From the NCBI GenBank assembly GCA_017428635.1, contig JAFRQK010000035.1, positions 1 through 64,000 of the forward strand: 64,000 bases of DNA, given 5' to 3'. Under the pieces are notes generated by a model that saw only the letters and a program-made list of their open reading frames with translations, did not search any database and was not told the DNA's origin. Positions 41,283 to 50,032 of this stretch are shown here, one piece after another (the stretch's first letter is position 1; every line of letters starts with the position of its first letter). The DNA comes from Clostridia bacterium (GTDB taxonomy: Bacteria; Bacillota; Clostridia; Oscillospirales; CAG-272). Both the position numbers and the translations under genes were made by a program.

Positions 41283-43172
41283 CTACTCAAGTCTGCCGAA
41301 CTGGCGGTCTATCGAAGAGCGTTTGATCTCAAACGCCACCGGTCTGCCGTGCGGGCAGGTGCGTATCACGGAGCCGCCCGGGTTCTTGACGAACAGCCGG
41401 TCGCAGATCCATTTTATATGCTCGACGCCGTACCTTCTGCCGCCCTTTATCGCCGCCTTGCATGCGGACTGGAAGAGGCGCGACTCGAAGAACTCGGCGT
41501 ATGCGGAGTCGATCGACGTCGTCGTGTCGGAGAGTTTTGAGAGGAGCGTCGAGAACAGCTCCCGCGCCTCGGCGGAGTCAAGCTGTTCGGGGATCGCCGT
41601 GACCGAGACGACGGTGCGGTTGCCCTCGTCCGACGCCTTGAACTCGAATCCGAGCGAACGGACGTCGTCCGAATAGTCGCGGAGCGTCTCGCCCTCCCAC
41701 GCGGGTACGTCGAGGACGATCGGCGTCATGAGCAGCTGCGCGTTCTTCTCCGCGCTCCTCGCGTTGCGGCACAGCTCGTCGAAGATTATCCGCTCGTGGG
41801 CGGCGTGCTTGTCGACGAACGTGATCCTGTCCTCGAACTGGACGATGACGTAGCAGTTGTACGCCTCGCCGAGGATGATATATTCGGGCGGGTCGATCGG
41901 ACCCGGGTCCGTGATCGCCGAGCGCTTTTCGCCGCCGTCGTCGGACGGAGCGGGCGTCGGCGTCGCTTTTTTCTCCGGCGGCGGGCTGTCGTATATTTTT
42001 ACCTGCTCCGCCTTCGGTCTTTTCGTATCGGCGGGAACGAACGCGTTGAGAAGGCGCCGCGCCTCCTCGCCGTCGATCCAGAAATCTTCTTTGTTATGCG
42101 GCTTCGGCGCGACCGCCTCGGCGGGACTTCCCTCGCAGGGGATATCGGCGCCGGTCCCCTGAAATCTGAGTTCGGGACGTACCGTCTCGGACTGCAGCGC
42201 GCTCAGCACGGCGTAGTAGACCGAGTCGAAAATGACCTTTTCGTCGGAGAATTTGACCTCGAGTTTCGCCGGGTGGACGTTAACGTCGACGGCGGCGAGA
42301 TTGAGATCCACGTTGAGAACGCAGACGGGGAACTTCTCCGCGGGGATCCGCGAACGGTACGCCTGCTCGACCGCCGCCATTATCGTGCGGCTTTTGACCA
42401 GACGGCCGTTGACGAAGAAGACCTCCATATTTCTGTTCGATTTGTACAGGTCGGGCTCGGAGATGAAACCGGTGACGGTCACTCCGCCGTCCGTGCGGTC
42501 GACTCTAATCGAGCGGTTCGCGCATTCCCTGCCGAAGACGGAATAGACCGCCTCCTTGAGGTCGCCGCTTCCCGTGGTCACGAATTTCACTTCGCCGTCG
42601 GAGATGTATTTGATCTCGACGTCGGGGCGCGAGAGAGCGATCCTCTCGACGACGGCGCTGACCGCCGCCGCTTCGGTCGCGTCTCTTTTCAGGAATTTGC
42701 GCCGCGCGGGGACGGAGTAGAAAAGGTCCTCGACGACGACGGTCGTTCCCGTCGCGCATCCCACCTCGCTGAGGGAGGTGACGCGGCCCGCTTCGCATTC
42801 GAGAAGAGTGCCCATTTCGTTCGCGGCGGGTTTCGAGAAGATCCTCATCTTCGACACGGACGCTATCGCCGCGAGCGCCTCGCCGCGGAAGCCGAGCGTG
42901 CCGATCTCGGACAGATCCCTCGCCGTTTTGATCTTGCTCGTCGCGTGGCGCAGGATCGCCACGGGGAGATCGTCGGGCTCCATTCCGCATCCGTTGTCGG
43001 TGACGCGTATCAGAGCGACTCCTCCGCTTTGTATCTCCGCGGTGACGGAGGTCGCCCCCGCGTCGATCGAGTTTTCGAGCAGTTCCTTGACGACGGACGC
43101 CGGTCTGTCGACGACCTCGCCCGCGGCTATGAGGTTGGCTACGTCAAAGCCGAGTACGTTTATCTTTCCCAC
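41283..43172 (-). CDS. mutL: DNA mismatch repair protein MutL
   Basis: A 629-residue GHKL ATPase that couples MutS recognition to strand cutting. N-terminal ATPase motifs: AGEVVDRPASVVKELLENSIDAGA, DNGCGM, GFRGEALAAI. The C-terminal endonuclease motif, usually DQHAxxExxxxE, reads DKHAAHERIIFDE here, that is a Lys for Gln; QACKAAIKGGRR and CPHGRP complete the metal site. The start is a GTG with AGGAGG seven bases before. Confidence 0.95.
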   Translation of the reverse strand: MGKINVLGFDVANLIAAGEVVDRPASVVKELLENSIDAGATSVTAEIQSGGVALIRVTDNGCGMEPDDLPVAILRHATSKIKTARDLSEIGTLGFRGEALAAIASVSKMRIFSKPAANEMGTLLECEAGRVTSLSEVGCATGTTVVVEDLFYSVPARRKFLKRDATEAAAVSAVVERIALSRPDVEIKYISDGEVKFVTTGSGDLKEAVYSVFGRECANRSIRVDRTDGGVTVTGFISEPDLYKSNRNMEVFFVNGRLVKSRTIMAAVEQAYRSRIPAEKFPVCVLNVDLNLAAVDVNVHPAKLEVKFSDEKVIFDSVYYAVLSALQSETVRPELRFQGTGADIPCEGSPAEAVAPKPHNKEDFWIDGEEARRLLNAFVPADTKRPKAEQVKIYDSPPPEKKATPTPAPSDDGGEKRSAITDPGPIDPPEYIILGEAYNCYVIVQFEDRITFVDKHAAHERIIFDELCRNARSAEKNAQLLMTPIVLDVPAWEGETLRDYSDDVRSLGFEFKASDEGNRTVVSVTAIPEQLDSAEARELFSTLLSKLSDTTTSIDSAYAEFFESRLFQSACKAAIKGGRRYGVEHIKWICDRLFVKNPGGSVIRTCPHGRPVAFEIKRSSIDRQFGRLE

Positions 43173-43204
43173 GGTGAGACCTCCTTTCGTTAATTGTCAA
43201 GTGG

Positions 43205-45802
43205 CTAATCTACAAGTTTCTTCCACTCGAAGATCAGATTCATCGCCTCTATCGGCGTGATGGTGTTCAGATCGCATTCGGCGATCTTCCGTTTGAGTTC
43301 TTCCGTCAGCGAATCGGTCATCGGTATCGCGAGTTCCGGCTCGTCCGACTCCTTCACGCCGTTCTTTTTCGCGAACGTGACGGGCTTGCCGTCCGATTCG
43401 AGATCGGAAAGTATCCTTTTCGCGCGTTTCGTGATCTCGGACGGGACGCCGGCGAGTTTCGCGACTTCGATGCCGTACGAGTCGTCCGTCGGACCTTTTA
43501 CGATCTTGCGCAGGAAGATTATGTCGTCGCCGCGCTTTTTAGCGGCGATGTTGTAGTTCACGAAGCCCGGTATCTCGTCCTCGAGCGACGTCAGCTCGTG
43601 GTAGTGCGTCGCGAACATCGTCTTCGCGCCCAGTTTTGCCGACGCGGTGTACTCCGCGACGGCGCGCGCGATGCTCATGCCGTCGTAGGTGCTTGTCCCT
43701 CTGCCGATCTCGTCGTAGATGATAAAACTCTTTTTAGTCGCGTGGTTGAGGATGTATGCGACCTCTCTCATCTCGAGCATGAAGGTCGACTGGCCGGACG
43801 CGAGGTCGTCCGACGCGCCGACGCGGGTGAACAGTTTGTCGACGATACCTACCCGCGCGTAAGACGCGGGGACGAAAGAGCCGATCTGCGCGAGCAGAAC
43901 GATCAGCGCGGTCTGCCTCATGTACGTCGATTTGCCCGCCATGTTCGGCCCGGTGATCAGCGCGAGACGGTTGTCTTTCGTGTCGAGGTACGCGTCGTTC
44001 GGGACGAAATACGCGTCGCGGACGAATTTCTCGACGACCGGGTGCCGCCCGTCGCGGATGTCGATCACGTCGCCGCCGTCGACGGTCGGGCAGACGTAGC
44101 CGTTCTGCGCGGCGACCTCGGACAGCGCGATGAAAACGTCGAGCCGCGCGAGCGCGGACGCCGTCGTTCTGATCCTGTCCTCCGCCTCGCCGACCTTGTC
44201 GCGGACGGCCGTGAAGAGTTCGTATTCGAGGTTTTTCAGCCGTTCCTCGGCTCCGAGGACGGTCGATTCCATCTCTTTGAGTTCGTCGGTGATATACCGC
44301 TCCTTGTCGGAAAGCGTCTGCTTTCTGATATACCCCTCGGGCACGGATTCCGAGGCGGAGCGGGGAACTTCTATGTAGTAACCGAACACGCGGTTGTACC
44401 CGATTTTCAGATTCTTGATGCCGGTTTTTTCGCGCTCGCGGGTCTCCGCGTTCTTTATGAAGTCGCGGCCTCCGTTCATTATAGAGCGCAGCTCGTCGAC
44501 CTCGGCGTTGTAGCCCTCGCGGATCATACCGCCGTCCCTTACGGTGAAAGGAGGCTGATCGACGATCGCCTCGTCGATCAGAGCGCGGACGTCCTCGAGT
44601 TCGTCGAGTTCGCCGCGGATCACGGAGAGTTCGCCGCCCGATACGTCGGCGAGCAGTTTGCGCACTCTCGGTACGACCGACGCGGTCGAACAGATCGCGC
44701 GCAGGTCGCGGCCTCCCGCCGTACCGTACGTGACGCGGGTGATAAGGCGTTCGAGGTCGAGAACGTTCTCCATCTCGGCGCGGAGTTCCTCGCGGAGCAT
44801 CAGATTGGAAAACAGTTCGGTCACCGCCTGCTGCCGTTTCGTGATCGCGGCGGGACGGGTCAGCGGATGCTCGACCATGAATTTCAACAGGCGCGCGCCG
44901 GGCGACGTCGAGGTCTTGTCGAGGACCCAGAGCAAAGAGCCCTTCTTGTCCTTCGTCAGCATCGTCTCGGTCAGCTCGAGGTTGCGGCGCGTCGAAACGT
45001 CCATTTCGAGATATTCGGACGAATCGTATGAAGACAGATGCTTGAGATAGGAGATATCCTTCATCTGGGTTTGTTCGATATATTTCAGAGCCGCGCCCGC
45101 GGCGACGAGCGCCGCGCGGGGGATCCCGACGAGCGCCTCGTTACCGAACCGCTCCGACGTGCGTATGAGACACTCCTCTTCGTCGAAGTGGGCGGTCGAT
45201 CTCTCCGTCACGAGCGCGCCGAGACGGTCCTTGACGACCGAGGCGACGGCGGGACGGCTTTTCAGCGTCACGTTCGTCACGATCTCGCGCGGGGCGAAGG
45301 TCGAGAGCTCGTTCACCACGGCGTCGTCGGAACCGGAGGCGTCGACGGCGGTGGCGCAGATATACGCGGTCGATATATCGGAAAAGCACAGACCGACGGT
45401 CGGGCCGTCGCAGTACATCGTGCAGAGGTAGTTGTTGCGGTCCTCGGAGAGCAGGTCGGATTCGATCAGCGTGCCGGGCGTGATGACCCTGATGACCTCG
45501 CGCTTGACGAGCGTTTTCGTCTTCGACGGATCTTCCGTCTGCTCGCAGATCGCGACCTTGTAGCCGCGGGAGATCAGTTTCCCGATATACGGCTCGCAGG
45601 AGTGGTAAGGAACGCCGCACATCGGCGCGCGCTCCTCCTCGCCGCAGTCGCGTCCGGTGAGCGTCAGGTCGAGTTCCTTCGAGGCGATCTGGGCGTCCTC
45701 AAAGAACATCTCGTAGAAGTCTCCGAGACGGTAAAACAGGATATAGTCGCGGTACCTGTCCTTGATCTCGAGGTACTGCTGCATCATTGGAGTCACTGCC
45801 AT
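43205..45802 (-). CDS. mutS: DNA mismatch repair protein MutS
   Basis: An 865-residue mismatch sensor. The mismatch-binding FYE of LGDFYEMFFEDA is at residues 26-37, the lever and clamp follow, and the ATPase has GPNMAGKSTYMRQ (Walker A, about residue 610) and DEIGRGTSTYDGMSIA (Walker B/signature). C-terminal helix-turn-helix dimer segment at the end. Full length and followed by mutL after 32 bases. Confidence 0.96.
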   Translation of the reverse strand: MAVTPMMQQYLEIKDRYRDYILFYRLGDFYEMFFEDAQIASKELDLTLTGRDCGEEERAPMCGVPYHSCEPYIGKLISRGYKVAICEQTEDPSKTKTLVKREVIRVITPGTLIESDLLSEDRNNYLCTMYCDGPTVGLCFSDISTAYICATAVDASGSDDAVVNELSTFAPREIVTNVTLKSRPAVASVVKDRLGALVTERSTAHFDEEECLIRTSERFGNEALVGIPRAALVAAGAALKYIEQTQMKDISYLKHLSSYDSSEYLEMDVSTRRNLELTETMLTKDKKGSLLWVLDKTSTSPGARLLKFMVEHPLTRPAAITKRQQAVTELFSNLMLREELRAEMENVLDLERLITRVTYGTAGGRDLRAICSTASVVPRVRKLLADVSGGELSVIRGELDELEDVRALIDEAIVDQPPFTVRDGGMIREGYNAEVDELRSIMNGGRDFIKNAETREREKTGIKNLKIGYNRVFGYYIEVPRSASESVPEGYIRKQTLSDKERYITDELKEMESTVLGAEERLKNLEYELFTAVRDKVGEAEDRIRTTASALARLDVFIALSEVAAQNGYVCPTVDGGDVIDIRDGRHPVVEKFVRDAYFVPNDAYLDTKDNRLALITGPNMAGKSTYMRQTALIVLLAQIGSFVPASYARVGIVDKLFTRVGASDDLASGQSTFMLEMREVAYILNHATKKSFIIYDEIGRGTSTYDGMSIARAVAEYTASAKLGAKTMFATHYHELTSLEDEIPGFVNYNIAAKKRGDDIIFLRKIVKGPTDDSYGIEVAKLAGVPSEITKRAKRILSDLESDGKPVTFAKKNGVKESDEPELAIPMTDSLTEELKRKIAECDLNTITPIEAMNLIFEWKKLVD

Positions 45803-45820
45803 TTGACGCCTCCGAAAAGT

Positions 45821-47245
45821 TTATTTTTCGATCTCTCCGCCGACCCAGAATGCGCCGGCGCTCTTGATTTTCACGTTGACGAACCTCCCGGTCAGGTCCT
45901 CCCCGCCGGGGAAGTGCACGGGTCGCGCGGGCATGCCGCGCCCGGTCATCATCCCGGGATCGGTGCGGCTCACGCCGTCGGCGAGGACGCGCAGCGTCCG
46001 ACCGACGAAGCGGGAGTTCCGCTCCTCGGACAACTCCGTCCCGAGGGCGAGCAGCCGTTCCATCCTCTCCGCGGAGACCTCGTGCGGAACGCGCGGCTCC
46101 ATCTTCGCGGCGGGCGTGCCGACGCGCGGGGAATAGATAAACGAGAAGATCATATCGTATCTCACGCGGCGCATCAGGTCGAGCGTGTCGAGGAAATCCT
46201 CTTCCTCCTCGCCGGGGAACCCGACGATGATATCGGAGGTCAGCGTCACGTCCGGGACGCGCGCGCGGAGTTTGTCCACGACGGATAAATACCGCTCTCT
46301 GTCATAGTGGCGGTTCATCAGTTTCAGGATCCTGTCGGAACCCGACTGAACGGGAAGGTGGAAGTGCTTAACGATCTTCGGCTCCTCGGCGATCGCCCCG
46401 ATCAGCTCGTCCGACGCGTCCTTCGGGTGGCTCGTCATGAAACGGAGTTCGAAATCGCCGTCGATCGCGCAGATGCGGCGCATCAGCTCGGCGATGTCGC
46501 AGCAGCCGTCGGTGTCCCTGCCGTAGGAGTTCACGTTCTGACCGAGCAGGGTTATGTTCTTCGCCCCGCCGTCGACGAGGCGCTTCGCTTCTTCGATTAT
46601 ATCGTCGGGCCGGCGGCTGCGCTCGCGCCCTCTTACGTAGGGGACGATGCAGTACGAGCAGTAGTTATTGCAGCCGTACATAACGGACAGCCAGACGGAG
46701 TGGGAGTTCTCGCGCACGGTCGGCACGCCCTCGGCGATCGCGTCGCCGCTCTCGCGGATGAAGCGGCGTCTGCCGCCCATCGCGTCCCTGACGAGGGAGG
46801 GGAGGGAATAAGCGGACGCGGGCTCGAACACGAAATCGACGTAGGGGTAACTCATTTTCAGCGTGTTCGCACGGTGCTCCTCCGCCGCCATACAGCCGCC
46901 CACGCCGATTACGACGTCGGGATCGGCGTCCTTTACGTGCTTGAACGAGCCGATTATCGAGAGCGCTTTCTTCTCGGCGTGTTCCCTGATCGCGCAGGTG
47001 TTGACGAGGATCAGTTTCGCCGCCTCGGGGACCGGGACGGGGACGTACCCCATCGCCTCGCAGAGACCCGCGAGCCGTTCGCTGTCCGCCTCGTTCTGCT
47101 GACAGCCGAAAGTGCGGATGAAATACCCCGGCGCGCGCTCGTCCGTGAGGCCGCGCGAGGCGAATTCTTCTTTTATCTTACGGGCGGTCTCGAGTTCGGA
47201 GGAGACCTCCTCGGGGTCGCGGAAACGCGTATTTTCCGACGCCAT
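45821..47245 (-). CDS. miaB: tRNA-2-methylthio-N6-dimethylallyladenosine synthase MiaB
   Basis: A 474-residue radical SAM methylthiotransferase acting on i6A37 of tRNA. The three N-terminal cysteines for the second cluster are in FGCQQNEAD, VNTCAIREH and GVGGCMAAEE; the radical SAM motif is CNNYCSYCIVPYVRG; a TRAM RNA-binding domain ends the protein. The ATG at 47245 has AAAGGAGG upstream; the frame stays open to 47284. First gene of the unit miaB-mutS-mutL-tgt-lipoate cassette. Confidence 0.95.
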   Translation of the reverse strand: MASENTRFRDPEEVSSELETARKIKEEFASRGLTDERAPGYFIRTFGCQQNEADSERLAGLCEAMGYVPVPVPEAAKLILVNTCAIREHAEKKALSIIGSFKHVKDADPDVVIGVGGCMAAEEHRANTLKMSYPYVDFVFEPASAYSLPSLVRDAMGGRRRFIRESGDAIAEGVPTVRENSHSVWLSVMYGCNNYCSYCIVPYVRGRERSRRPDDIIEEAKRLVDGGAKNITLLGQNVNSYGRDTDGCCDIAELMRRICAIDGDFELRFMTSHPKDASDELIGAIAEEPKIVKHFHLPVQSGSDRILKLMNRHYDRERYLSVVDKLRARVPDVTLTSDIIVGFPGEEEEDFLDTLDLMRRVRYDMIFSFIYSPRVGTPAAKMEPRVPHEVSAERMERLLALGTELSEERNSRFVGRTLRVLADGVSRTDPGMMTGRGMPARPVHFPGGEDLTGRFVNVKIKSAGAFWVGGEIEK

Positions 47246-47294
47246 AAGACCGCCTCCTTTCGATAAATCTACATAATACTCCATTATATAAAGT

Positions 47295-47323
47295 ATTATA
47301 CACTAAAGGGGGAGCCAAGTCAA
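47295..47323 (-). promoter_or_regulatory. miaB operon promoter
   Basis: TTGACT (47323-47318), 17-base spacer, TATAAT (47300-47295) on the minus strand; a second TATAAT-like box lies ten bases downstream. Confidence 0.8.
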
Positions 47324-47403
47324 CCGCGAAGGGGGCGTGAGACACGCTTTTTCGGGCCGTTTCTGAGGCGCTCCCGAGGCGCCGAAAAAATTTGAATTTG
47401 TTG

Positions 47404-47432
47404 TTGACAAAAGGGCGGGGTTATAGTATAAT
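47404..47432 (+). promoter_or_regulatory. tRNA-Leu promoter
   Basis: TTGACA (47404-47409), 17-base spacer, TATAAT (47427-47432), a consensus promoter ~30 bases before the tRNA. Confidence 0.9.
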
Positions 47433-47462
47433 ACACTTTGCCGACGGGAAACCGGGGGCAAT

Positions 47463-47544
47463 GCGAGAGTGGCGGAACTGGCAGACGCGCACGTTTGAGG
47501 GGCGTGTGGTTCACACCGTACGGGTTCAAGTCCCGTTTCTCGCA
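47463..47544 (+). tRNA. tRNA-Leu (anticodon GAG)
   Basis: Acceptor arm GCGAGAG pairs with TTCTCGC, discriminator A; anticodon stem CACGT/GCGTG around loop TTGAGGG, giving GAG (reads CUC/CUU); a long variable arm (GTTCACACCGTAC region) as in class II tRNAs; T-arm CGGG-TTCAAGT-CCCG. CCA is not encoded, so it must be added afterwards. Confidence 0.93.
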
Positions 47545-47545
47545 T

Positions 47546-47579
47546 AGAAAAAGGGCACTCGAAGAAGTGCCCTTTTTCT
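47546..47579 (+). terminator. Terminator of the tRNA-Leu gene
   Basis: A 14-bp perfect stem, AGAAAAAGGGCACT-CGAAGA-AGTGCCCTTTTTCT, two bases after the tRNA. Confidence 0.92.
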
Positions 47580-47607
47580 ATGCGAGAAATAAGGAACGGG
47601 ACTTGAA
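47579..47607 (-). repeat. Inverted partial copy of the tRNA-Leu 3' end
   Basis: TATGCGAGAAA (47579-47589) and ACGGGACTTGAA (47596-47607) are the reverse complement of the tRNA 3' end (47525-47546), interrupted by six extra bases. It lies across the terminator from the gene. Confidence 0.7.
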
Positions 47608-47609
47608 AA

Positions 47610-47850
47610 AGCGGCGGTAGTGAATGACAGCCCGGTGGGCTGTCAGAGCCGCCGCCTGACCGAGCGCCCGTCATCCTTTCGTATTTTGCGAAAGGATGAC
47701 TCGCGGGCGCGAGAATCAAGTCCCCCGCGCCAAAGGCGCGGCAAAATTGAAATGCAGTAACCTTCATTTTGAGTATCCGGGTTTTTGTCCCGCTGCCCCG
47801 CGCCAAAGGCGCGGCATATTCGATTCTCGCCATTCTTCATTTTGACCACC
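47610..47850. repeat. Second palindromic repeat field
   Basis: Contains the inverted match of 231-269 (47621-47660), the 12-bp hairpin copy B (47670-47700), a stretch 47701-47742 matching 34-75, and two hairpin-plus-CTTCATT units (47722-47776, 47797-47846). No gene is supported between the tRNA and the promoter at 47920. Confidence 0.8.
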
Positions 47851-47919
47851 CCTGAACCGTTTTCATTACGTTTTTTCCAAAATGCAAGCGCTGCTTGACA
47901 AAATTCAAAGCAATTTATA

Positions 47920-47948
47920 TTGAATGCAAGTAACAATTATAATATAAT
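47920..47948 (+). promoter_or_regulatory. Promoter of the membrane XRE gene
   Basis: TTGAAT (47920-47925), 17-base spacer, TATAAT (47943-47948), followed by GGGAGCGG and the ATG at 47980. Confidence 0.7.
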
Positions 47949-47979
47949 AAAACCGAAATTTTTGTCAGGGAGCGGCACA

Positions 47980-49113
47980 ATGATATCTGATAATATCAAA
48001 AAATATCGAAAAGAAAACGGTTTGTCTCAAGACGAGTTAGCCGAAAAACTCGGCGTCTCGAGGCAAAGCATCAGCCTTTGGGAAACCGGACAAACGCAGC
48101 CGACGATAGAAAACATAATTGCCCTAGCAAGAATATTCAACGTATCCACGGACGCGATCCTTGATAACGTTGGAGGAGCAAACGTACCGGAGGAGGAAGT
48201 CCCCGCAAAGAAAAAATGGCTTATTCTCGGGATTATTGCAGCTGCAGTGCTCGTCATCGGGATAGTCGTGACCGTCGTTTTATTGAACGGTCGGAATAAA
48301 GCCGCCCCTAAGGACGACGCCGACTCGGAATCTGCTTCTCAGTCCGACTCCGACGTGATCACAGAAAGCAACGCTCTCTTTGAGACCGGGGAGCCTGAAA
48401 AAGAAACCGAAAGCAGTGTGCTTTCAGAGACGGAGGAACCGGAAAAAGAAACCGGAAGTATCGCTCCCACCGAACCCGAACCAGACGATACGCCCGCATA
48501 TGTTGCTCCCGAGGAAGACCCCGTCTACACGCCCGAAAACGTAACGCCATCGGTAACGCCTGAACCGGTTACCACTCCGGTTTTCGTTCCACCGGAGACG
48601 TCCAAGGTCCCGGAACCGGAACCGTTTGACCTATTCTCGTATTGCAAAGATTTTGCAATCAGCAAGGGACAGTTAAACGGTGATTACTGTATGTACCAGC
48701 AGCCGGCTTCGCTTTACGGCGGATACGAGAACGAGTATTTTTCAATGTCGTATTGGGGCGACAGCAACATGGTGGAGTTTTGTCTTCATTGTCCCCTTGA
48801 CGAGACGTACAGTATAAATTTCTATCTCCGTATGAGAGGCGGATACAATCATAAATACGAGTATTTATCTTCGCGCTACTTCAGATCAAACGGCGCGTCT
48901 TTGAGAAGCGCGTCAGGTTATATTGATCCGTTCGTTTTTTCGGATTCCTACCCTTTGAGCTGCGACGAATACGTAGGAAGTTTTGACGGGCAAACCGCTT
49001 TTATGGAAGAAAGCCGGATCGGAATGTGCGATCTTATACACTGTCTCAAGCAATTTGTCGCGGTGGAAAACATGAGCTGCGGTTTTTCGGCCTTTGAATT
49101 TGTCAACTATTGA
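47980..49113 (+). CDS. Membrane-anchored XRE regulator with external domain
   Basis: A 377-residue protein. A Cro/CI-type HTH at residues 1-60 (YRKENGLSQDELAEKLGVSR, then SISLWETGQTQP), one membrane helix (about 80-101), a ~110-residue Glu/Pro/Thr/Ser-rich outside stalk with the near-repeat (E)EPEKETxS, and a C-terminal ~145-residue folded domain with five cysteines and many aromatic residues (about 230-377). So the DNA-binding part is cytoplasmic and the last part is outside: a one-component transmembrane regulator, like RodZ or BlaR-independent XRE-TM proteins. The outer domain is not recognised. Start by GGGAGCGG. Confidence 0.75.
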   Translation: MISDNIKKYRKENGLSQDELAEKLGVSRQSISLWETGQTQPTIENIIALARIFNVSTDAILDNVGGANVPEEEVPAKKKWLILGIIAAAVLVIGIVVTVVLLNGRNKAAPKDDADSESASQSDSDVITESNALFETGEPEKETESSVLSETEEPEKETGSIAPTEPEPDDTPAYVAPEEDPVYTPENVTPSVTPEPVTTPVFVPPETSKVPEPEPFDLFSYCKDFAISKGQLNGDYCMYQQPASLYGGYENEYFSMSYWGDSNMVEFCLHCPLDETYSINFYLRMRGGYNHKYEYLSSRYFRSNGASLRSASGYIDPFVFSDSYPLSCDEYVGSFDGQTAFMEESRIGMCDLIHCLKQFVAVENMSCGFSAFEFVNY

Positions 49114-49138
49114 TTTGAAGGATCATCACGTGTATAAT
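49110..49138 (+). promoter_or_regulatory. Promoter giving a probably leaderless transcript
   Basis: TTGATT (49110-49115), 17-base spacer, TATAAT (49133-49138). The expected transcription start, ~7 bases on, falls on the ATG at 49146. Confidence 0.6.
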
Positions 49139-49145
49139 ATTGTCT

Positions 49146-49655
49146 ATGAACAGTATAGAAATAAAATACATCGACCTCTACAAATCCGTCGACTCTATTT
49201 GTAAAGATATCTTCCGTAACGAACGTCATTTCAACGACCGCGGGGAAGAAGTCTTCGGCGTAAGCGCCTACGTGGAAACAATGGAGTCGGAACGTTATTC
49301 CGCGGCGCCGCGCCCTCAGGATTGGGACGTTTGGTACAAAAAGCTGAAGCGCCTGCGCTGGCTTCGCAACACGATAGTACACGATTCCGGCACGTCCGAA
49401 TGCGACGAAGAGGATTACGACGATCTGGAACGGTTTTACAACGAACTGATCAACGGGAACGATATTCTTGCACGCGCGCGTCGTTTGAGAGCCGCAACAT
49501 CAGCCCGAAAGAGAGCGTCAGCTGTAATCGCACAACGCCCGGCGCAGTCGCGGACCGCTTCACCGAGGAAGAAATCTTACGTCGGTTGGGCGGTTTTCGG
49601 TATCGTCGCGGCGGTCGCCGCATTGGCTTTTATCGTATATTACTTTTTGAAATAA
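49146..49655 (+). CDS. Small tail-anchored protein of unknown function
   Basis: 169 residues, not recognised. The first ~110 are helical and charged (IDLYKSVDSICKDIF, LKRLRWLRNTIVHDSG), resembling HEPN-like or DUF4145-type domains, since RNTIVHD resembles the Rx4-6H motif of HEPN nucleases; then an Ala/Arg-rich basic linker and one membrane helix at the C-terminus (VGWAVFGIVAAVAALAFIVYYF). It may be an anchored nucleotide- or RNA-acting protein, unproven. No ribosome site precedes the ATG; it may be translated from a leaderless mRNA. Confidence 0.6.
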   Translation: MNSIEIKYIDLYKSVDSICKDIFRNERHFNDRGEEVFGVSAYVETMESERYSAAPRPQDWDVWYKKLKRLRWLRNTIVHDSGTSECDEEDYDDLERFYNELINGNDILARARRLRAATSARKRASAVIAQRPAQSRTASPRKKSYVGWAVFGIVAAVAALAFIVYYFLK

Positions 49656-49661
49656 AACGCG

Positions 49662-49688
49662 GAGCGGGGGTCTTTATGATCCCCGCTC
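49662..49688 (+). terminator. Terminator-like hairpin after the tail-anchored gene
   Basis: GAGCGGGGGTC-TTTAT-GATCCCCGCTC. Related in sequence to the hairpins at 50321, 54282 and 58585. Confidence 0.6.
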
Positions 49689-49732
49689 GTCCCTTATAAA
49701 CCAACGGTTGACGAAATCTTTCCATTCCTCGA

Positions 49733-49761
49733 TTGACAAGCGGCGGGCGGGATGATAGAAT
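49733..49761 (+). promoter_or_regulatory. Promoter of the 37-residue ORF
   Basis: TTGACA (49733-49738), 17-base spacer, TAGAAT (49756-49761). CAACGGTT boxes flank it at 49702-49709 and 49764-49771. Confidence 0.75.
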
Positions 49762-49805
49762 GTCAACGGTTAAAACCGAAATTTTAAAGAAAGGAGACGA
49801 CTGAT

Positions 49806-49919
49806 ATGAAGACCCGCATGAACACTCGTATGCACACTCAGACTCTACACGAACACTCATACTCAGAACCCAGAAACTTAATCGATCGGACGTCATATCT
49901 GTCGCCTTCTTTACGCTGA
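49806..49919 (+). CDS. Small ORF (37 residues) with its own promoter and ribosome site
   Basis: An ORF starting MKTRMNTRMHTQTLHEHS and ending SPSLR, with AAAGGAGA ahead of the ATG and a near-consensus promoter. It is rich in Met, His, Thr and Arg, a leader-peptide-like composition. Three hairpins follow before the next gene. It could be a leader peptide that controls attenuation, or a small secreted-independent signal. No function can be assigned; the codon start context argues it is translated. Confidence 0.5.
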   Translation: MKTRMNTRMHTQTLHEHSYSEPRNLIDRTSYLSPSLR

Positions 49920-49943
49920 GCGCATAATCAGAGGCAATCTGTT

Positions 49944-50032
49944 TGACGCATCCGATCTCCGGATGCGTTTTTTATTCCGACGGGATGAGTCGGTGATCCC
50001 GTCGGCGCACCCGAAAAGGGTGCTTTTTGTTT
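49944..50032 (+). terminator. Three successive hairpins after the small ORF
   Basis: ACGCATCCG-ATCTC-CGGATGCGT followed by TTTTT (about 49946-49974); CCGACGGGAT/ATCCCGTCGG (about 49978-50006); GCACCC-GAAAA-GGGTGC followed by TTTTTGTTTTT (about 50007-50034). Two have full terminator character. Confidence 0.75.

Noticed and set aside
41796-45031. Two long plus-strand frames opposite mutL and mutS
   Set aside because: Mirror frames of conserved genes; composition is atypical and no start context exists.
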